From: SXVE01 sp036388895
GTDB taxonomy: Bacteria > Acidobacteriota > Blastocatellia > Pyrinomonadales > Pyrinomonadaceae
NCBI GenBank assembly: GCA_036388895.1
Contig: DASVQY010000002.1
Coordinates: 252,971 to 316,970 of the forward strand
Length of the DNA stretch: 64,000 bases
Direction of reading: 5' to 3'
Numbering within the stretch: position 1 is the first letter of the stretch; each line of letters begins with the position of its first letter. Of this stretch, positions 35,262 to 43,349 are shown piece by piece. The notes below the pieces were generated by a model that was not told the origin of the DNA, made no database searches, and worked only from the letters and a program-made list of their open reading frames with translations. Both the position numbers and the translations under genes were made by a program.

Positions 35262-36353
35262 ATGAAAAAAATGGAAAAACTTCATCTGACCGGATTTTCA
35301 AAAAATGACTTGGCAGCTTTCGTCAAAGATTTGGGCGAGCCTTCGTTTCGCGCTCAGCAGATTTTCAAAGGTCTGCACGCGCGGCGGCTTCGTTCTTTTG
35401 AAGAAATGACGGATTTGCCGAAAGCGTTTCGCGAGAAGCTAAATGAAACGGCGACGGCTTCGACTTTGAGAGTCGAATCGCGCTACGTTTCCGAAGACGG
35501 AACGCGCCGTTTTTTGATGAAAACGCACGATAATCTGCCGGTCGAAACGGTTTTTATACCGACCGAAAACCGCGATACGATTTGTTTTTCTTCGCAATCG
35601 GGCTGCCCCTTAAAATGCGATTTTTGTTTGACGGCGAAGCTCGGACTGCTGCGAAATTTAACCGCCGGAGAAATCGTCGAGCAGATAATAATTGTCCTGA
35701 ACGACGTTTACGGCGTCGGCGGCGAAACGCCGCACGGCACGAATCTGGTCGGAATGGGCGCCGGCGAGCCGTTTTTGAATTTTGAAAACTTGATAAAAGC
35801 GCTCGGAATAATGAGTGCCGAAGACGGGCTTTTCATCGTGCCGAACCGCGTGACGATTTCGACCGCCGGAATCGTTCCGAAAATCCGCGAATTCGCCAGG
35901 CTCGAAAATCGTCCGCATCTCGCCATTTCGCTTTCCGCGCCGAACGATGAATTGCGCGATAAATTGATGCCGATAAATCGTCGCTGGAACATCGAAGAGC
36001 TTTTTGCGGCGGCGAAAGAGTTTCAGGATTCTCTGCGGCGCGGCGAGCGCTTTACGTTTGAGTATGTTTTGCTCGGCGGCGTCAACGATTCTGACGAGCA
36101 CGCGCGGAACCTCGCGAATCTGTTGAATCGCTACGGTTTGGAAAAAGTGAAAATCAATCTGATTCCGCATAATTCCGCCGAACCGCTCGTGTATCGTCCG
36201 CCAATCGCGCAGCAGGTCGAAAGATTTAAAGAAATTTTGGAATCGAAAGGCGTTGACGCATACGTTCGCCGCCCGCGCGGACGCGATATTTACGCCGCTT
36301 GCGGACAGCTTGCGGCAAAAGAAGGAGCGAACTTAGTTCAAATCGGAAGATGA
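35262..36353 (+). CDS. rlmN: 23S rRNA (adenine-2503-C2) methyltransferase RlmN
   Basis: Radical SAM enzyme that methylates A2503 of 23S rRNA (and A37 of some tRNAs). It has 363 residues. The cluster motif CPLKCDFC lies in SQSGCPLKCDFCLTAKLG. GMGAGEPFLNF and NLIPHN, and the catalytic Cys near the end (IYAACGQLA), fit RlmN. An ATG three codons downstream (35271) is also possible. Confidence 0.95.
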   Translation: MKKMEKLHLTGFSKNDLAAFVKDLGEPSFRAQQIFKGLHARRLRSFEEMTDLPKAFREKLNETATASTLRVESRYVSEDGTRRFLMKTHDNLPVETVFIPTENRDTICFSSQSGCPLKCDFCLTAKLGLLRNLTAGEIVEQIIIVLNDVYGVGGETPHGTNLVGMGAGEPFLNFENLIKALGIMSAEDGLFIVPNRVTISTAGIVPKIREFARLENRPHLAISLSAPNDELRDKLMPINRRWNIEELFAAAKEFQDSLRRGERFTFEYVLLGGVNDSDEHARNLANLLNRYGLEKVKINLIPHNSAEPLVYRPPIAQQVERFKEILESKGVDAYVRRPRGRDIYAACGQLAAKEGANLVQIGR

Positions 36354-36354
36354 A

Positions 36355-36441
36355 GAGCGAGAAAAAGTAAAAGATAAAGTGTGAAAATGGATTTCGTTTT
36401 TCAATCGCGCGGTTTTCTTTTTAACTTTTATTTTTCGGCTC
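36355..36441. repeat. Imperfect inverted repeat after rlmN
   Basis: GAGCGAGAAAAAGTAAAAG near 36355 is partly complementary to CTTTTATTTTTCGGCTC near 36440. The spacer contains AAAGT-type units like those in other spacers of the window. Confidence 0.4.
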
Positions 36442-36448
36442 AAATTTT

Positions 36449-36973
36449 ATGGAAATTCTTATTATCGGCGGCGCGCTCGTCGCTTTGATGGTTTACGTTT
36501 CGACCAGAGTTAAAAATAGCGCGGCGACCGCATACGAACGCGAAACGATTGAAACGGAAAAATTTTTTATCGTTAAACCGGAAAATTTTATTAATCCGGT
36601 CGGCGAGAAATCAGAATTTGTATTTGCCGCTTATTCAAAGGATTTCGGAACCGGTGGAGCTGAGGAATTGAGACAAGCGCAGGTTGATTTGCGCATTTAC
36701 GTTGACAAAGATTTCGATGAAGTTTGCCGGAGTGCTAAACATGCGGACGATAAAATTGTTTCAGAAGAAACGACAAAAAGCGGCGATGAAAAAATCTGTA
36801 TCCTGAAAAACAAAAGAACAGAGAATGAAATCGAAATCGAAACATTTTATAAAATAGTCGAAACCAAAAACGGACGCGAAATTTACGAATTGAAAATTTC
36901 GGTTTTAAGCGATTACGAAGATAATTATTCAGCCGCAGTCAGCGAGTTGCTGGAAAGTTTTAGGGTAAAATAG
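36449..36973 (+). CDS. Membrane-anchored protein of unknown function
   Basis: A 174-residue protein with one N-terminal hydrophobic helix (residues 2-17, EILIIGGALVALMVYVS) and a hydrophilic, acidic remainder rich in Glu, Lys and Asp. I do not recognise a family. It shows alternating strand-like segments (KICILKNKRTENEIEIETFY) and a last helix AAVSELLESFRVK. It probably faces the cytoplasm or periplasm as a single-pass protein. It lies between rlmN and a DsbD-N-like protein. Confidence 0.6.
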   Translation: MEILIIGGALVALMVYVSTRVKNSAATAYERETIETEKFFIVKPENFINPVGEKSEFVFAAYSKDFGTGGAEELRQAQVDLRIYVDKDFDEVCRSAKHADDKIVSEETTKSGDEKICILKNKRTENEIEIETFYKIVETKNGREIYELKISVLSDYEDNYSAAVSELLESFRVK

Positions 36974-37042
36974 TTCAAAAGAAATGCGGAAACAAAACTT
37001 GTTATAAAGACATTTTCGCGTATAAGTTTCATCGCTTTGTTC

Positions 37043-37048
37043 TATAAT
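37043..37048 (+). promoter_or_regulatory. -10 box of the DsbD-N-like gene
   Basis: Perfect TATAAT, 11 bases before the ATG at 37060, so the leader would be only a few bases long. No clear -35 box at the right distance. Confidence 0.4.
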
Positions 37049-37059
37049 CTTTTTACATT

Positions 37060-37524
37060 ATGAAAAAATACATTCTCGGCGCAATTTTCACTTTTGCATT
37101 TTTATTTGCTGCAGATAGCATAAACGCCCAAACAATTAACGGTTCAATCGGAAACGGAACGGTCACGCGCGGCGGTTCGGCGCGCGGCACGATTGTGATG
37201 GACATTCCGGGCGGTCTGCACGTTAATTCAAATCGTCCGAACAGCGAATACGCCATTCCGACAACAATTCGCGCGACCGGACAGGGCGTGAAAATCGGCG
37301 GCATCAGCTATCCGCGGGGCAAAACCCGTCGTTTTCAGTTTTCCGATGACGCGATCAATGTTTATGAAGGACGAACTGTTTTTAATTTTAATGTTAACGT
37401 GCCGGCTAATTATAAAGGTAATACCGTAAGGGTTCGCGCCGTTGTCCGCTATCAGGCTTGCACCGACGAAGTTTGCTACCCGCCGAAAAACAAAGAAATT
37501 ACTTTAACCGCGACAGTCAGATAA
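37060..37524 (+). CDS. Secreted DsbD N-terminal-domain-like protein
   Basis: A 154-residue protein with a signal peptide (about 1-24, ending INAQ). The mature part is an immunoglobulin-like domain resembling the N-terminal domain of DsbD: GGLHVNSNRP, then VRYQACTDEVCYPPKNKEI, with the pair of Cys spaced as in DsbD-alpha. It lacks the transmembrane and thioredoxin parts of DsbD, so it is a stand-alone periplasmic thiol domain. Its reductant could be the membrane part of another DsbD elsewhere. Confidence 0.8.
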   Translation: MKKYILGAIFTFAFLFAADSINAQTINGSIGNGTVTRGGSARGTIVMDIPGGLHVNSNRPNSEYAIPTTIRATGQGVKIGGISYPRGKTRRFQFSDDAINVYEGRTVFNFNVNVPANYKGNTVRVRAVVRYQACTDEVCYPPKNKEITLTATVR

Positions 37525-37624
37525 AAAGGGAAACGCGGAGAAAAGGAAAAAGGGGGAAAAATATCGTTGAGAAATGAATTATAATTTTAAGTTCTTTTGA
37601 TATAAGAAAAATTTTATGGCTTTT

Positions 37625-37645
37625 GTCGCTTTCAGCGACTTTTTC
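37625..37645. terminator. Bidirectional terminator
   Basis: GTCGCT-TTC-AGCGAC hairpin followed by TTTTTC. Outer A/T arms (ATAAGAAAAA near 37602 and TTTTTCTTAT near 37640) extend the symmetry. It lies between convergent genes. Confidence 0.6.
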
Positions 37646-37720
37646 TTATTCAAAGTCTTTCATTTAACCCTGTGTCGAAAGAGTTTAGTGATTGTTGATC
37701 GAAACTGATTTTCTCTAATC

Positions 37721-38614
37721 TCAGCGTCTTCCAATAACAGAAAGCAAACGCCCCGTATTGCCATAAAGATTTTTTTCCTTTCTGTACGAAAAGAACAAAT
37801 CAGTTCTTTCAATTGTGCACAGCGGCGCTGTGTAAATGTTTTGTTTCTGAACGCCCGAACTTACTAATTGATCTTTATTAGCGAGATGTAAATCTATCAG
37901 CGCGTGGTCTTTACGAGTTTCAACAAAAAGTTTTCCACAGGTGGAAAACTTTTCAACAAAGGCGTCAATAACATCTCGTCCGACTTCATAATTTCGGCAG
38001 CTCGCCGCCGGACCAATCGCGCAAATCAAATCCTTTGGCTCTGTTCCGAAATTTTCCCGCATTTTATCAATCGCTTTAACGACAATTGATTCGACTGTTC
38101 CGCGCCAACCGGCGTGGATGGCGGCGAATGCTTTGTTTTTAACGTCGCCGAGCAGAACAGGAACGCAATCGGCGGTTTTTACGCCGATCAAAATTTTGGG
38201 CAAAGCAGAAATCAAAGCGTCGTATTTTTCTTCGGTATTTTTTACGTCTGTTTCGGTTTTAACGATTTTTATTTTGTCGCTGTGAATTTGCCAGACGGTC
38301 GTTAAAGTAGATTTGTCACCGAAAAGGCTCAAAAAGCGTTTTCGATTTTCCCGTATATTTTCTTCTGTATCCTCGCCGAATCCGGCTAAATTCAAATCGT
38401 TTTCAGGAAACGGCGAAACGCCGCCGAGGCGTGTCGAGAAGCCGTTTGCGAAACCGCTTTCTTCCAGCGCCCGACAAACGAGAATTTTCACGCCGCCGTT
38501 TTCGCGCCAGAAAAATCCGTTTTCTGATAAAATTTCTTCTTCGGTTTTCGGACTTTCGACTTTAGGCTTTGAACTTTGAACTGAATCAGTGATCGTTTCC
38601 ATCGGCATAGACAT
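37721..38614 (-). CDS. pgeF: Peptidoglycan editing factor PgeF (polyphenol oxidase/YfiH family)
   Basis: Zinc protein of about 297 residues that removes wrongly incorporated residues from peptidoglycan precursors in E. coli. Metal ligands lie in VWQIHSDKI, TADCVPVLL and AIHAGWRGTV, and AIGPAASCRNYEVG is a signature. The first 25 residues (SSKPKVESPKTEEE) are encoded by a short tandem repeat and are unlike the family. Three ATG codons (38614, 38608, 38602) are possible; even the last overlaps the 5' end of acpS on the other strand. Confidence 0.9.
   Translation of the reverse strand: MSMPMETITDSVQSSKPKVESPKTEEEILSENGFFWRENGGVKILVCRALEESGFANGFSTRLGGVSPFPENDLNLAGFGEDTEENIRENRKRFLSLFGDKSTLTTVWQIHSDKIKIVKTETDVKNTEEKYDALISALPKILIGVKTADCVPVLLGDVKNKAFAAIHAGWRGTVESIVVKAIDKMRENFGTEPKDLICAIGPAASCRNYEVGRDVIDAFVEKFSTCGKLFVETRKDHALIDLHLANKDQLVSSGVQKQNIYTAPLCTIERTDLFFSYRKEKNLYGNTGRLLSVIGRR
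37926..37953 (-). repeat. 13-bp perfect palindrome inside pgeF
   Basis: Arms 37926-37938 and 37941-37953 pair perfectly around two bases. On the coding strand the hairpin is followed by TTTTTG, like an intrinsic terminator inside the gene. Confidence 0.6.
38542..38590. repeat. Short tandem repeat encoding the PgeF N-terminus
   Basis: On the minus strand the units TTCAAAGT, TCAAAGCC, TAAAGTCG, AAAGTCCG follow each other with a period of eight. They encode the SSKPKVESPK part of PgeF and reach to the acpS start codon. Confidence 0.65.
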
Positions 38615-38969
38615 TGTAGAAGTTTACCGCATTCGCGAAACACTCGCCAGAACTCCGCGTTTTGTCGAGCGGGTTTACACGGCAAGCGAGCGCGAATATT
38701 GCGAAAGAAAGGGCGCGGCGGCGGCGCAAAGCTATGCGGCTCGGTTTGCTGCGAAAGAAGCGTTTTTGAAAGCTCTGAAAACCGGCTGGCGAGGAAAAAT
38801 TACTTGGCACGACATTGAGGTCGTTTCAGACGAAACGGGCGTTCCGAGCCTGAAAATTCGCGGCGAAGCGCAAGCGATTTTGGAAAACACAGGCGCAAAC
38901 AAGATTCACTTGTCGCTTTCACATACGACCGAGCACGCCGTCGCGCAGGTAATTTTGGAGAAGAATTAG
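38589..38969 (+). CDS. acpS: Holo-[acyl-carrier-protein] synthase
   Basis: Transfers phosphopantetheine from CoA to acyl carrier protein. It has 126 residues, the normal length. The motifs are GIDIVEVYRI near the start, RFAAKEAFLKAL with the conserved Glu, and LSLSHTTEHAVAQVI near the end. The start codon is GTG at 38589. It is divergent from and overlaps the 5' end of pgeF by 14 to 26 bases, so its promoter must lie inside the pgeF coding sequence. Confidence 0.92.
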   Translation: MIVSIGIDIVEVYRIRETLARTPRFVERVYTASEREYCERKGAAAAQSYAARFAAKEAFLKALKTGWRGKITWHDIEVVSDETGVPSLKIRGEAQAILENTGANKIHLSLSHTTEHAVAQVILEKN

Positions 38970-39147
38970 CCGCGAACAAACACGAAAAAGCACGAAAATA
39001 AGAAAAATTTTTAGCCGCTGATTACAAGAATTTTCACGAATAAAAGAATTGTTATAAAAAATAACTCTCTATTGGCGCTATTCGTGTAATCAGCGGCTAA
39101 CTTTTCTTAATCTATTTCGCGTCCTTTCGTGTTTGTTCGCGGCTGAT
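38967..39147. repeat. 180-bp imperfect palindromic element (AGCCGCGAACAAACACGAAA type)
   Basis: The left arm (about 38968-39042) and the right arm (about 39078-39144) are near-perfect reverse complements. Both contain AGCCGCGAACAAACACGAAA, a more variable A-rich middle, and AGCCGCTGATTACA followed by a CACGAATA-like end. A 35-base AT-rich loop joins them. The element fills the whole space between the convergent acpS and exonuclease genes. It starts at the acpS stop codon. Confidence 0.85.
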
Positions 39148-39150
39148 TCT

Positions 39151-41127
39151 TTATTTTGCTTTCGGTACAGTCACATCATCAAACGTAAAGTACACGACTG
39201 CCGCATCATGATCTGAAAACCGTTCGATACGGTTCGCGTCGTTTCGGTAAATCTCGGGAAAATCGGCATTTATTCGCGCGTAACCGAAACCGTTTATATG
39301 ATTTTTGAACGCTTCGCTGACGATAATGTGATCGAGCACCTGAGCGTTACCGTCGAAACTGTACGAATAACGTTGATCGTTTTTAATTAAATCAACGAGA
39401 TTAATCAAATCTTTTTCAATTAAATCTTCGGAAGCGTTCATTACTTCTTCCTTCGACGCCGGTTTGCCTCTGATTGTTCCGATTACGTCAACGATTCCGT
39501 CGTTAAACTGGTACGCGTTGAAATCGCCGACGAGCGCGATGCGTTCATTCGGATTAGCTTTCAAGCGTTCCTGAACGATTTTCGCCAGATATTCCGCTTG
39601 CAGTTTTTTCTTCATCCTAACAAAAGGCGCGTCCTTTTCGTCGTTGTAGCCGTTGAAGGATTTTAAGTGATTGACGATAACCGCGAACTCGAAAGGCTTG
39701 CCGGTTTTCGCGTCGTCAATCGAGGCTTTCAAGAGAAGCGGCGGTCGGTCGTTCAGCGCGACTTCTTTTTTCGATACGGGATTTACAAACTTTTCGTCTT
39801 TGCCGTATTGTTTCGTTTCCAGAACTTTGACGCGCGAAGATTTTACAAGAAAGCCCGAATCAATTCCGCGCCCGTCGTTGCCGTCAATCAAATGCGCTTC
39901 GTATTTCGGATTCGGCTTTCCGGCTGCAATCGCATCGGCGTTGATGCGGTCGGCGAGTTTTTTCAGCACTGCTAAATTTTCCGCTTCGACGATGCCGATG
40001 ACATCGGGCGTTTGCAAATAATCGCGAATCGCCAGAGAGATTTTTTTCAAGCGTCTTTCAAATGCCTCGCTCGTCACGATGTCTTCTTTTATTCCCGGAT
40101 CGTCTTCGTCGTCAAAAAAGTTTTCCAGATTCATTCCGGCAACGGAAAATTGTCGTTCGTTAGGGGCGGGAAGTGGCTGTGCTTTGACGAAATTGGAAAC
40201 CGCCGGTTTACTGCCTGCGTCAACCAGAACCGCGTAAGCGCGGTAAGCATAATGCAAAACTCCGGTCAGATTTTTAACTTCCGCATAAGCCGTAACGTCA
40301 ATAGCTTGTGCGCCCAGCTGCGTTGCGCTTTCTACACGAAGACGTTCCGGGTTGTTGTCGAAAAGAGGAATTTTCGGGTAATCCTTTTTCATTTTTTCTT
40401 TGTCCTTGCTCGACAAAAGAATGTAATCGTAGGCGTCAATTCCGGGTTCGCGAAACGGTCGGTTGATGCCTTTGACGACGCCGTAAAAAACGCCGTTCGA
40501 TTCGGACGTTCCGTTTTTGTCATCAACTCTCCCGTCAGTAGGCGCGACGACCGTCATTTCGGCAACGGCGACGCGCATTCCTTCATATTTTTCGAGCGCG
40601 TCAATCACATTCGATTTGAAATCGTTCGGCGATAAAGCAATCTGCTTCGGCAAAGGATTATCCTTCGATTCAACCTGTATCGAATCTCTGCCTTTCTGCA
40701 TCGAAATTTCCGTTACAGGTAAGCTCATAAGCTGAGCTTTCGGACGAAATTCTTCGACAGTTCCGGTTACCGAAACGAGATTGCCGATTGTCGCTTCAAC
40801 CGACGGTTCGGTTTTTGTGAAAACGTAGATTCCTTCGGATGTATTCGGATTTCCATCCGTTTTATCGTCCGGCGTTTGAATAAAAAAACCGCCGCGCAGC
40901 CGCGCCGTTACGATTCCGTTTACGCGCACGTATTCGTTTTCGAAAGACGAGACGTTTTTATCGCCCTGAATTTCGGCAATCGTGCGATTTTTCTGCGCGT
41001 AAACGTCTGAAAGCGAACAATAAGCCGCGAGCAGCAACAAAACCGCAATTGAAAAACAACTGCGTAAGTAAGAGCTGCCGGACGAGCGCCGGACTTTAAA
41101 TTTTGAATTTTGAATTTTGAACTTCAT
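39151..41127 (-). CDS. Secreted endonuclease/exonuclease/phosphatase family protein (ExeM-like)
   Basis: A 658-residue exported protein. A hydrophobic signal stretch lies at about 27-42 (ending VYAQ), after a repeat-encoded basic N-terminus (KFKIQNSKFKV). An OB-fold domain follows (NEYVRVNGIVTARLRGGFFI, about 62-130). The EEP domain starts at FSVAGMNLENFFD and has VIGIVEAEN, DGNDGRGIDSGF, VNHLKS, LVGDFNAYQ and a final FSDHDAAVVYF, so the catalytic residues are present. It is likely an extracellular DNase. The start follows directly after the stop of the upstream nuclease gene (TAAATG). Confidence 0.9.
   Translation of the reverse strand: MKFKIQNSKFKVRRSSGSSYLRSCFSIAVLLLLAAYCSLSDVYAQKNRTIAEIQGDKNVSSFENEYVRVNGIVTARLRGGFFIQTPDDKTDGNPNTSEGIYVFTKTEPSVEATIGNLVSVTGTVEEFRPKAQLMSLPVTEISMQKGRDSIQVESKDNPLPKQIALSPNDFKSNVIDALEKYEGMRVAVAEMTVVAPTDGRVDDKNGTSESNGVFYGVVKGINRPFREPGIDAYDYILLSSKDKEKMKKDYPKIPLFDNNPERLRVESATQLGAQAIDVTAYAEVKNLTGVLHYAYRAYAVLVDAGSKPAVSNFVKAQPLPAPNERQFSVAGMNLENFFDDEDDPGIKEDIVTSEAFERRLKKISLAIRDYLQTPDVIGIVEAENLAVLKKLADRINADAIAAGKPNPKYEAHLIDGNDGRGIDSGFLVKSSRVKVLETKQYGKDEKFVNPVSKKEVALNDRPPLLLKASIDDAKTGKPFEFAVIVNHLKSFNGYNDEKDAPFVRMKKKLQAEYLAKIVQERLKANPNERIALVGDFNAYQFNDGIVDVIGTIRGKPASKEEVMNASEDLIEKDLINLVDLIKNDQRYSYSFDGNAQVLDHIIVSEAFKNHINGFGYARINADFPEIYRNDANRIERFSDHDAAVVYFTFDDVTVPKAK
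41092..41127. repeat. Short tandem repeat at the exonuclease start codon
   Basis: Three units of GAATTTT-type sequence with a period of seven to eight run into the start codon; they encode the first residues MKFKIQNSKFK. Confidence 0.65.
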
Positions 41128-42876
41128 TTACTCTTTGTCTCTCTTCCTCTCTATTAATTCCTGCGTGTTTTTGGGAACTTCCGTAAAAAAATTGAATCCG
41201 GTTAAATTTTCAATCGCATCAACCGTTACTCTGAATTGTCGCCACGGAGCGTTCTGGCTAAGCGGCGCTTGGTTCGGGACAATAATACCAAATGCACGGG
41301 TTCCTTTGCCGATTCTTTGCAAATCGTTGCTGCCGTTCGGCAAAATCAACACGACTTTCCAAGTCACCTGCGGCACTGTGACTTTGCCTAGAGCAATCGT
41401 CCCGGCTGTTCCGGCGCCGCCTGCGTAAATATAAATTTCCTGTCCCTGCTGCGCCAGCGTGCGCAGATAGTTTTCAAAGTCAGCCCAAGGACCCTGATTA
41501 TTGGCGGGAAGCTGCGGAATGATATTCGTCATCAGAAAAGTCGCCGAATTGTCGGTATCAGTGCGCGTTCTGTCGCCGGAAGGCGTCATATGCCCGCGGT
41601 CGTAGCCGGAACCGGAATAATCCTGAGTGGTGACCTGATACCAGCCGCTCGGCAGATCGGAATCGGGGCGAAAATCGTCCTGCCGGTCTGACGAGCCGAG
41701 CCAAGTGCTGTCCAATCTCCACGCAACCCAGTTTGCCGTTCCCCTGCTTCGATTGTAAGAGAGCGAATACTGCGGCTTGTACATCAAATAATTGTTTTCA
41801 TTGTTAACGTTCGGCGTAGCGTTTGACGGATTGCCGAGCAGCAGCGGATTGTCCGTTCCAAACGGAGCGTTCACGTTCAGCAAAATCGCCGTGGTTGCCG
41901 CGCGCGTTTGAGCGTCGGTGATGGTCGCGACGATGTTTCGCGTGCCGCCGGTGATGTTTTCGGGAACCGTGTAAGCGAAAGAAAAAATATTATCGTTCGC
42001 CGTCGCGTCGCCGTTCGTTCCGTTGTCGTAAAACGTCTGATTTTCCGCGCCGCCGATGTTCGAAAGGTTCGCCGAAACCGCAATTCCGGTGCTCGGCGGC
42101 GTGTCGGCGGGCGTTACGCGAACTGTTAATAAAACCGCGGCTCCGGGCGTCGCCACATTCGGATTAGCCGAGCCGCTGGCAGAAAGCGGGAACGCTATCG
42201 TTCCGCACTGCGTCGGAGCGGTCGAAGTATTGCGCGGCGCGGGCGCGGTGACTGTAAAATCGCTTGAATTTTGATCCGAATCGAAACAACCCGAACCGCC
42301 GCGTTGAGCCGAAACGGTTATGCCCATTCCGGTTACCGGCGCCGAACCTTCAAAACAGCCGCCCGCTCCGTAACCGACGAAATCAACAATGTTCGGATTG
42401 CTCGTCGGGCAAGCGCCGGAAAGCGCCGCAGTGTTGTTGACGAGCGCGACTTTTCCGTCCGTCGGATGCATATTGATGCTTCCCGTCAAATCTGGCGAAG
42501 GAAGCGCGCCGCCGCTGCCGTTTGAGCTTGCCGCCTGCTGAATTAAATAATACTGACCGGGCGCGAGCGTGACGTTCGGCAGCGCGGTCGTCAGCCAGCT
42601 TGAGCTTCCGGCGTAAGCAAACTGAACCGACCAGCCGCTTAGATTAACGGGCAAGTTGGAGCGATTAAAAATTTCGATAAAATCATTACGATACGGCGAA
42701 GCCGATGCCACGCCGCCGCCGCCGAATACCTGACTGATTACGATATTCGGCGAAACCAGAGTAACCACTTTCGCTTGCTTGATTGTTTCGATTTTCTTCG
42801 CTGACGCCGCAAAACCTGAGAAGCAACACGCGGCAAGCAAAATTACACCGGCTAAAACAAAATAAAATATCTTCAT
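41128..42876 (-). CDS. Secreted lamin-tail domain plus DNA/RNA non-specific endonuclease
   Basis: A 582-residue exported protein. A signal peptide covers about 1-25. A lamin-tail domain spans about 45-190 (NDFIEIFNRSNLPVNLSGWS, LAPGQYYLI, IVDFVGYG). A chitobiase/Big-like beta domain follows (about 235-335; FYDNGTNGDATANDNIFSFA). The C-terminal NUC1 domain (about 345-570) has DRGHMTPSGDRT and FLMTNIIPQLPANNQGPW. Lamin-tail domains often attach nucleases to the cell surface or to other molecules. It is co-directional with, and abuts, the EEP nuclease, so the two may form an operon for using extracellular DNA. Confidence 0.92.
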   Translation of the reverse strand: MKIFYFVLAGVILLAACCFSGFAASAKKIETIKQAKVVTLVSPNIVISQVFGGGGVASASPYRNDFIEIFNRSNLPVNLSGWSVQFAYAGSSSWLTTALPNVTLAPGQYYLIQQAASSNGSGGALPSPDLTGSINMHPTDGKVALVNNTAALSGACPTSNPNIVDFVGYGAGGCFEGSAPVTGMGITVSAQRGGSGCFDSDQNSSDFTVTAPAPRNTSTAPTQCGTIAFPLSASGSANPNVATPGAAVLLTVRVTPADTPPSTGIAVSANLSNIGGAENQTFYDNGTNGDATANDNIFSFAYTVPENITGGTRNIVATITDAQTRAATTAILLNVNAPFGTDNPLLLGNPSNATPNVNNENNYLMYKPQYSLSYNRSRGTANWVAWRLDSTWLGSSDRQDDFRPDSDLPSGWYQVTTQDYSGSGYDRGHMTPSGDRTRTDTDNSATFLMTNIIPQLPANNQGPWADFENYLRTLAQQGQEIYIYAGGAGTAGTIALGKVTVPQVTWKVVLILPNGSNDLQRIGKGTRAFGIIVPNQAPLSQNAPWRQFRVTVDAIENLTGFNFFTEVPKNTQELIERKRDKE

Positions 42877-43041
42877 TTATAAACCTTTATTAAGCCCTTT
42901 TTATCAACAAATTCATTTAGCGGAAACTTGTCTGGATTCTTATTTTATAATCCGCTTTCGCCCGTATTGAATTAGAATTTAGTCTTATGAATGGCTTTTT
43001 ATATTAAGAGTTGTATAAAGATTTCTACATCTCATCTATTT

Positions 43042-43347
43042 TCAAGTGCTTTCGGGTTTGTTCCAGCCGCGCAATTCGTAGTATTTGTCTTTCGGTTCGC
43101 CCGTCCAGCCGTTGATGCCGTGTTTCGGCAGCCACCAGGCATGAATTATTAAAACCGGAACGAACGTTGCGGCAAGAGAAATCCAGAACCAGAATCTGCC
43201 GAAATAATAAGAAATCGAAGTATAAAGAACAACGGCAATCGCGTGTTTGCATAAAATTCGCCAGCGCGGTGTTTGCTCTTCAAAATGCCCGAACATAACC
43301 TGTCCGATTAGCAAAATAATTGCGACGATTGCCGTTTCAAACCACAT
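43042..43347 (-). CDS. Small membrane protein, unknown function
   Basis: A 101-residue protein with three hydrophobic segments (about 3-20, 34-50, 53-72) and a hydrophilic C-terminal end with GWTGEPKDKYYELRGW. I do not recognise a named family. It starts two bases after the M28 peptidase gene stops and is probably co-translated with it. Confidence 0.7.
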   Translation of the reverse strand: MWFETAIVAIILLIGQVMFGHFEEQTPRWRILCKHAIAVVLYTSISYYFGRFWFWISLAATFVPVLIIHAWWLPKHGINGWTGEPKDKYYELRGWNKPEST

Positions 43348-43349
43348 TT

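Noticed and set aside
40012..40635. Forward open frame of 207 codons inside the EEP nuclease gene
   Set aside because: Antisense shadow of a well-supported gene; composition is typical of such shadows.
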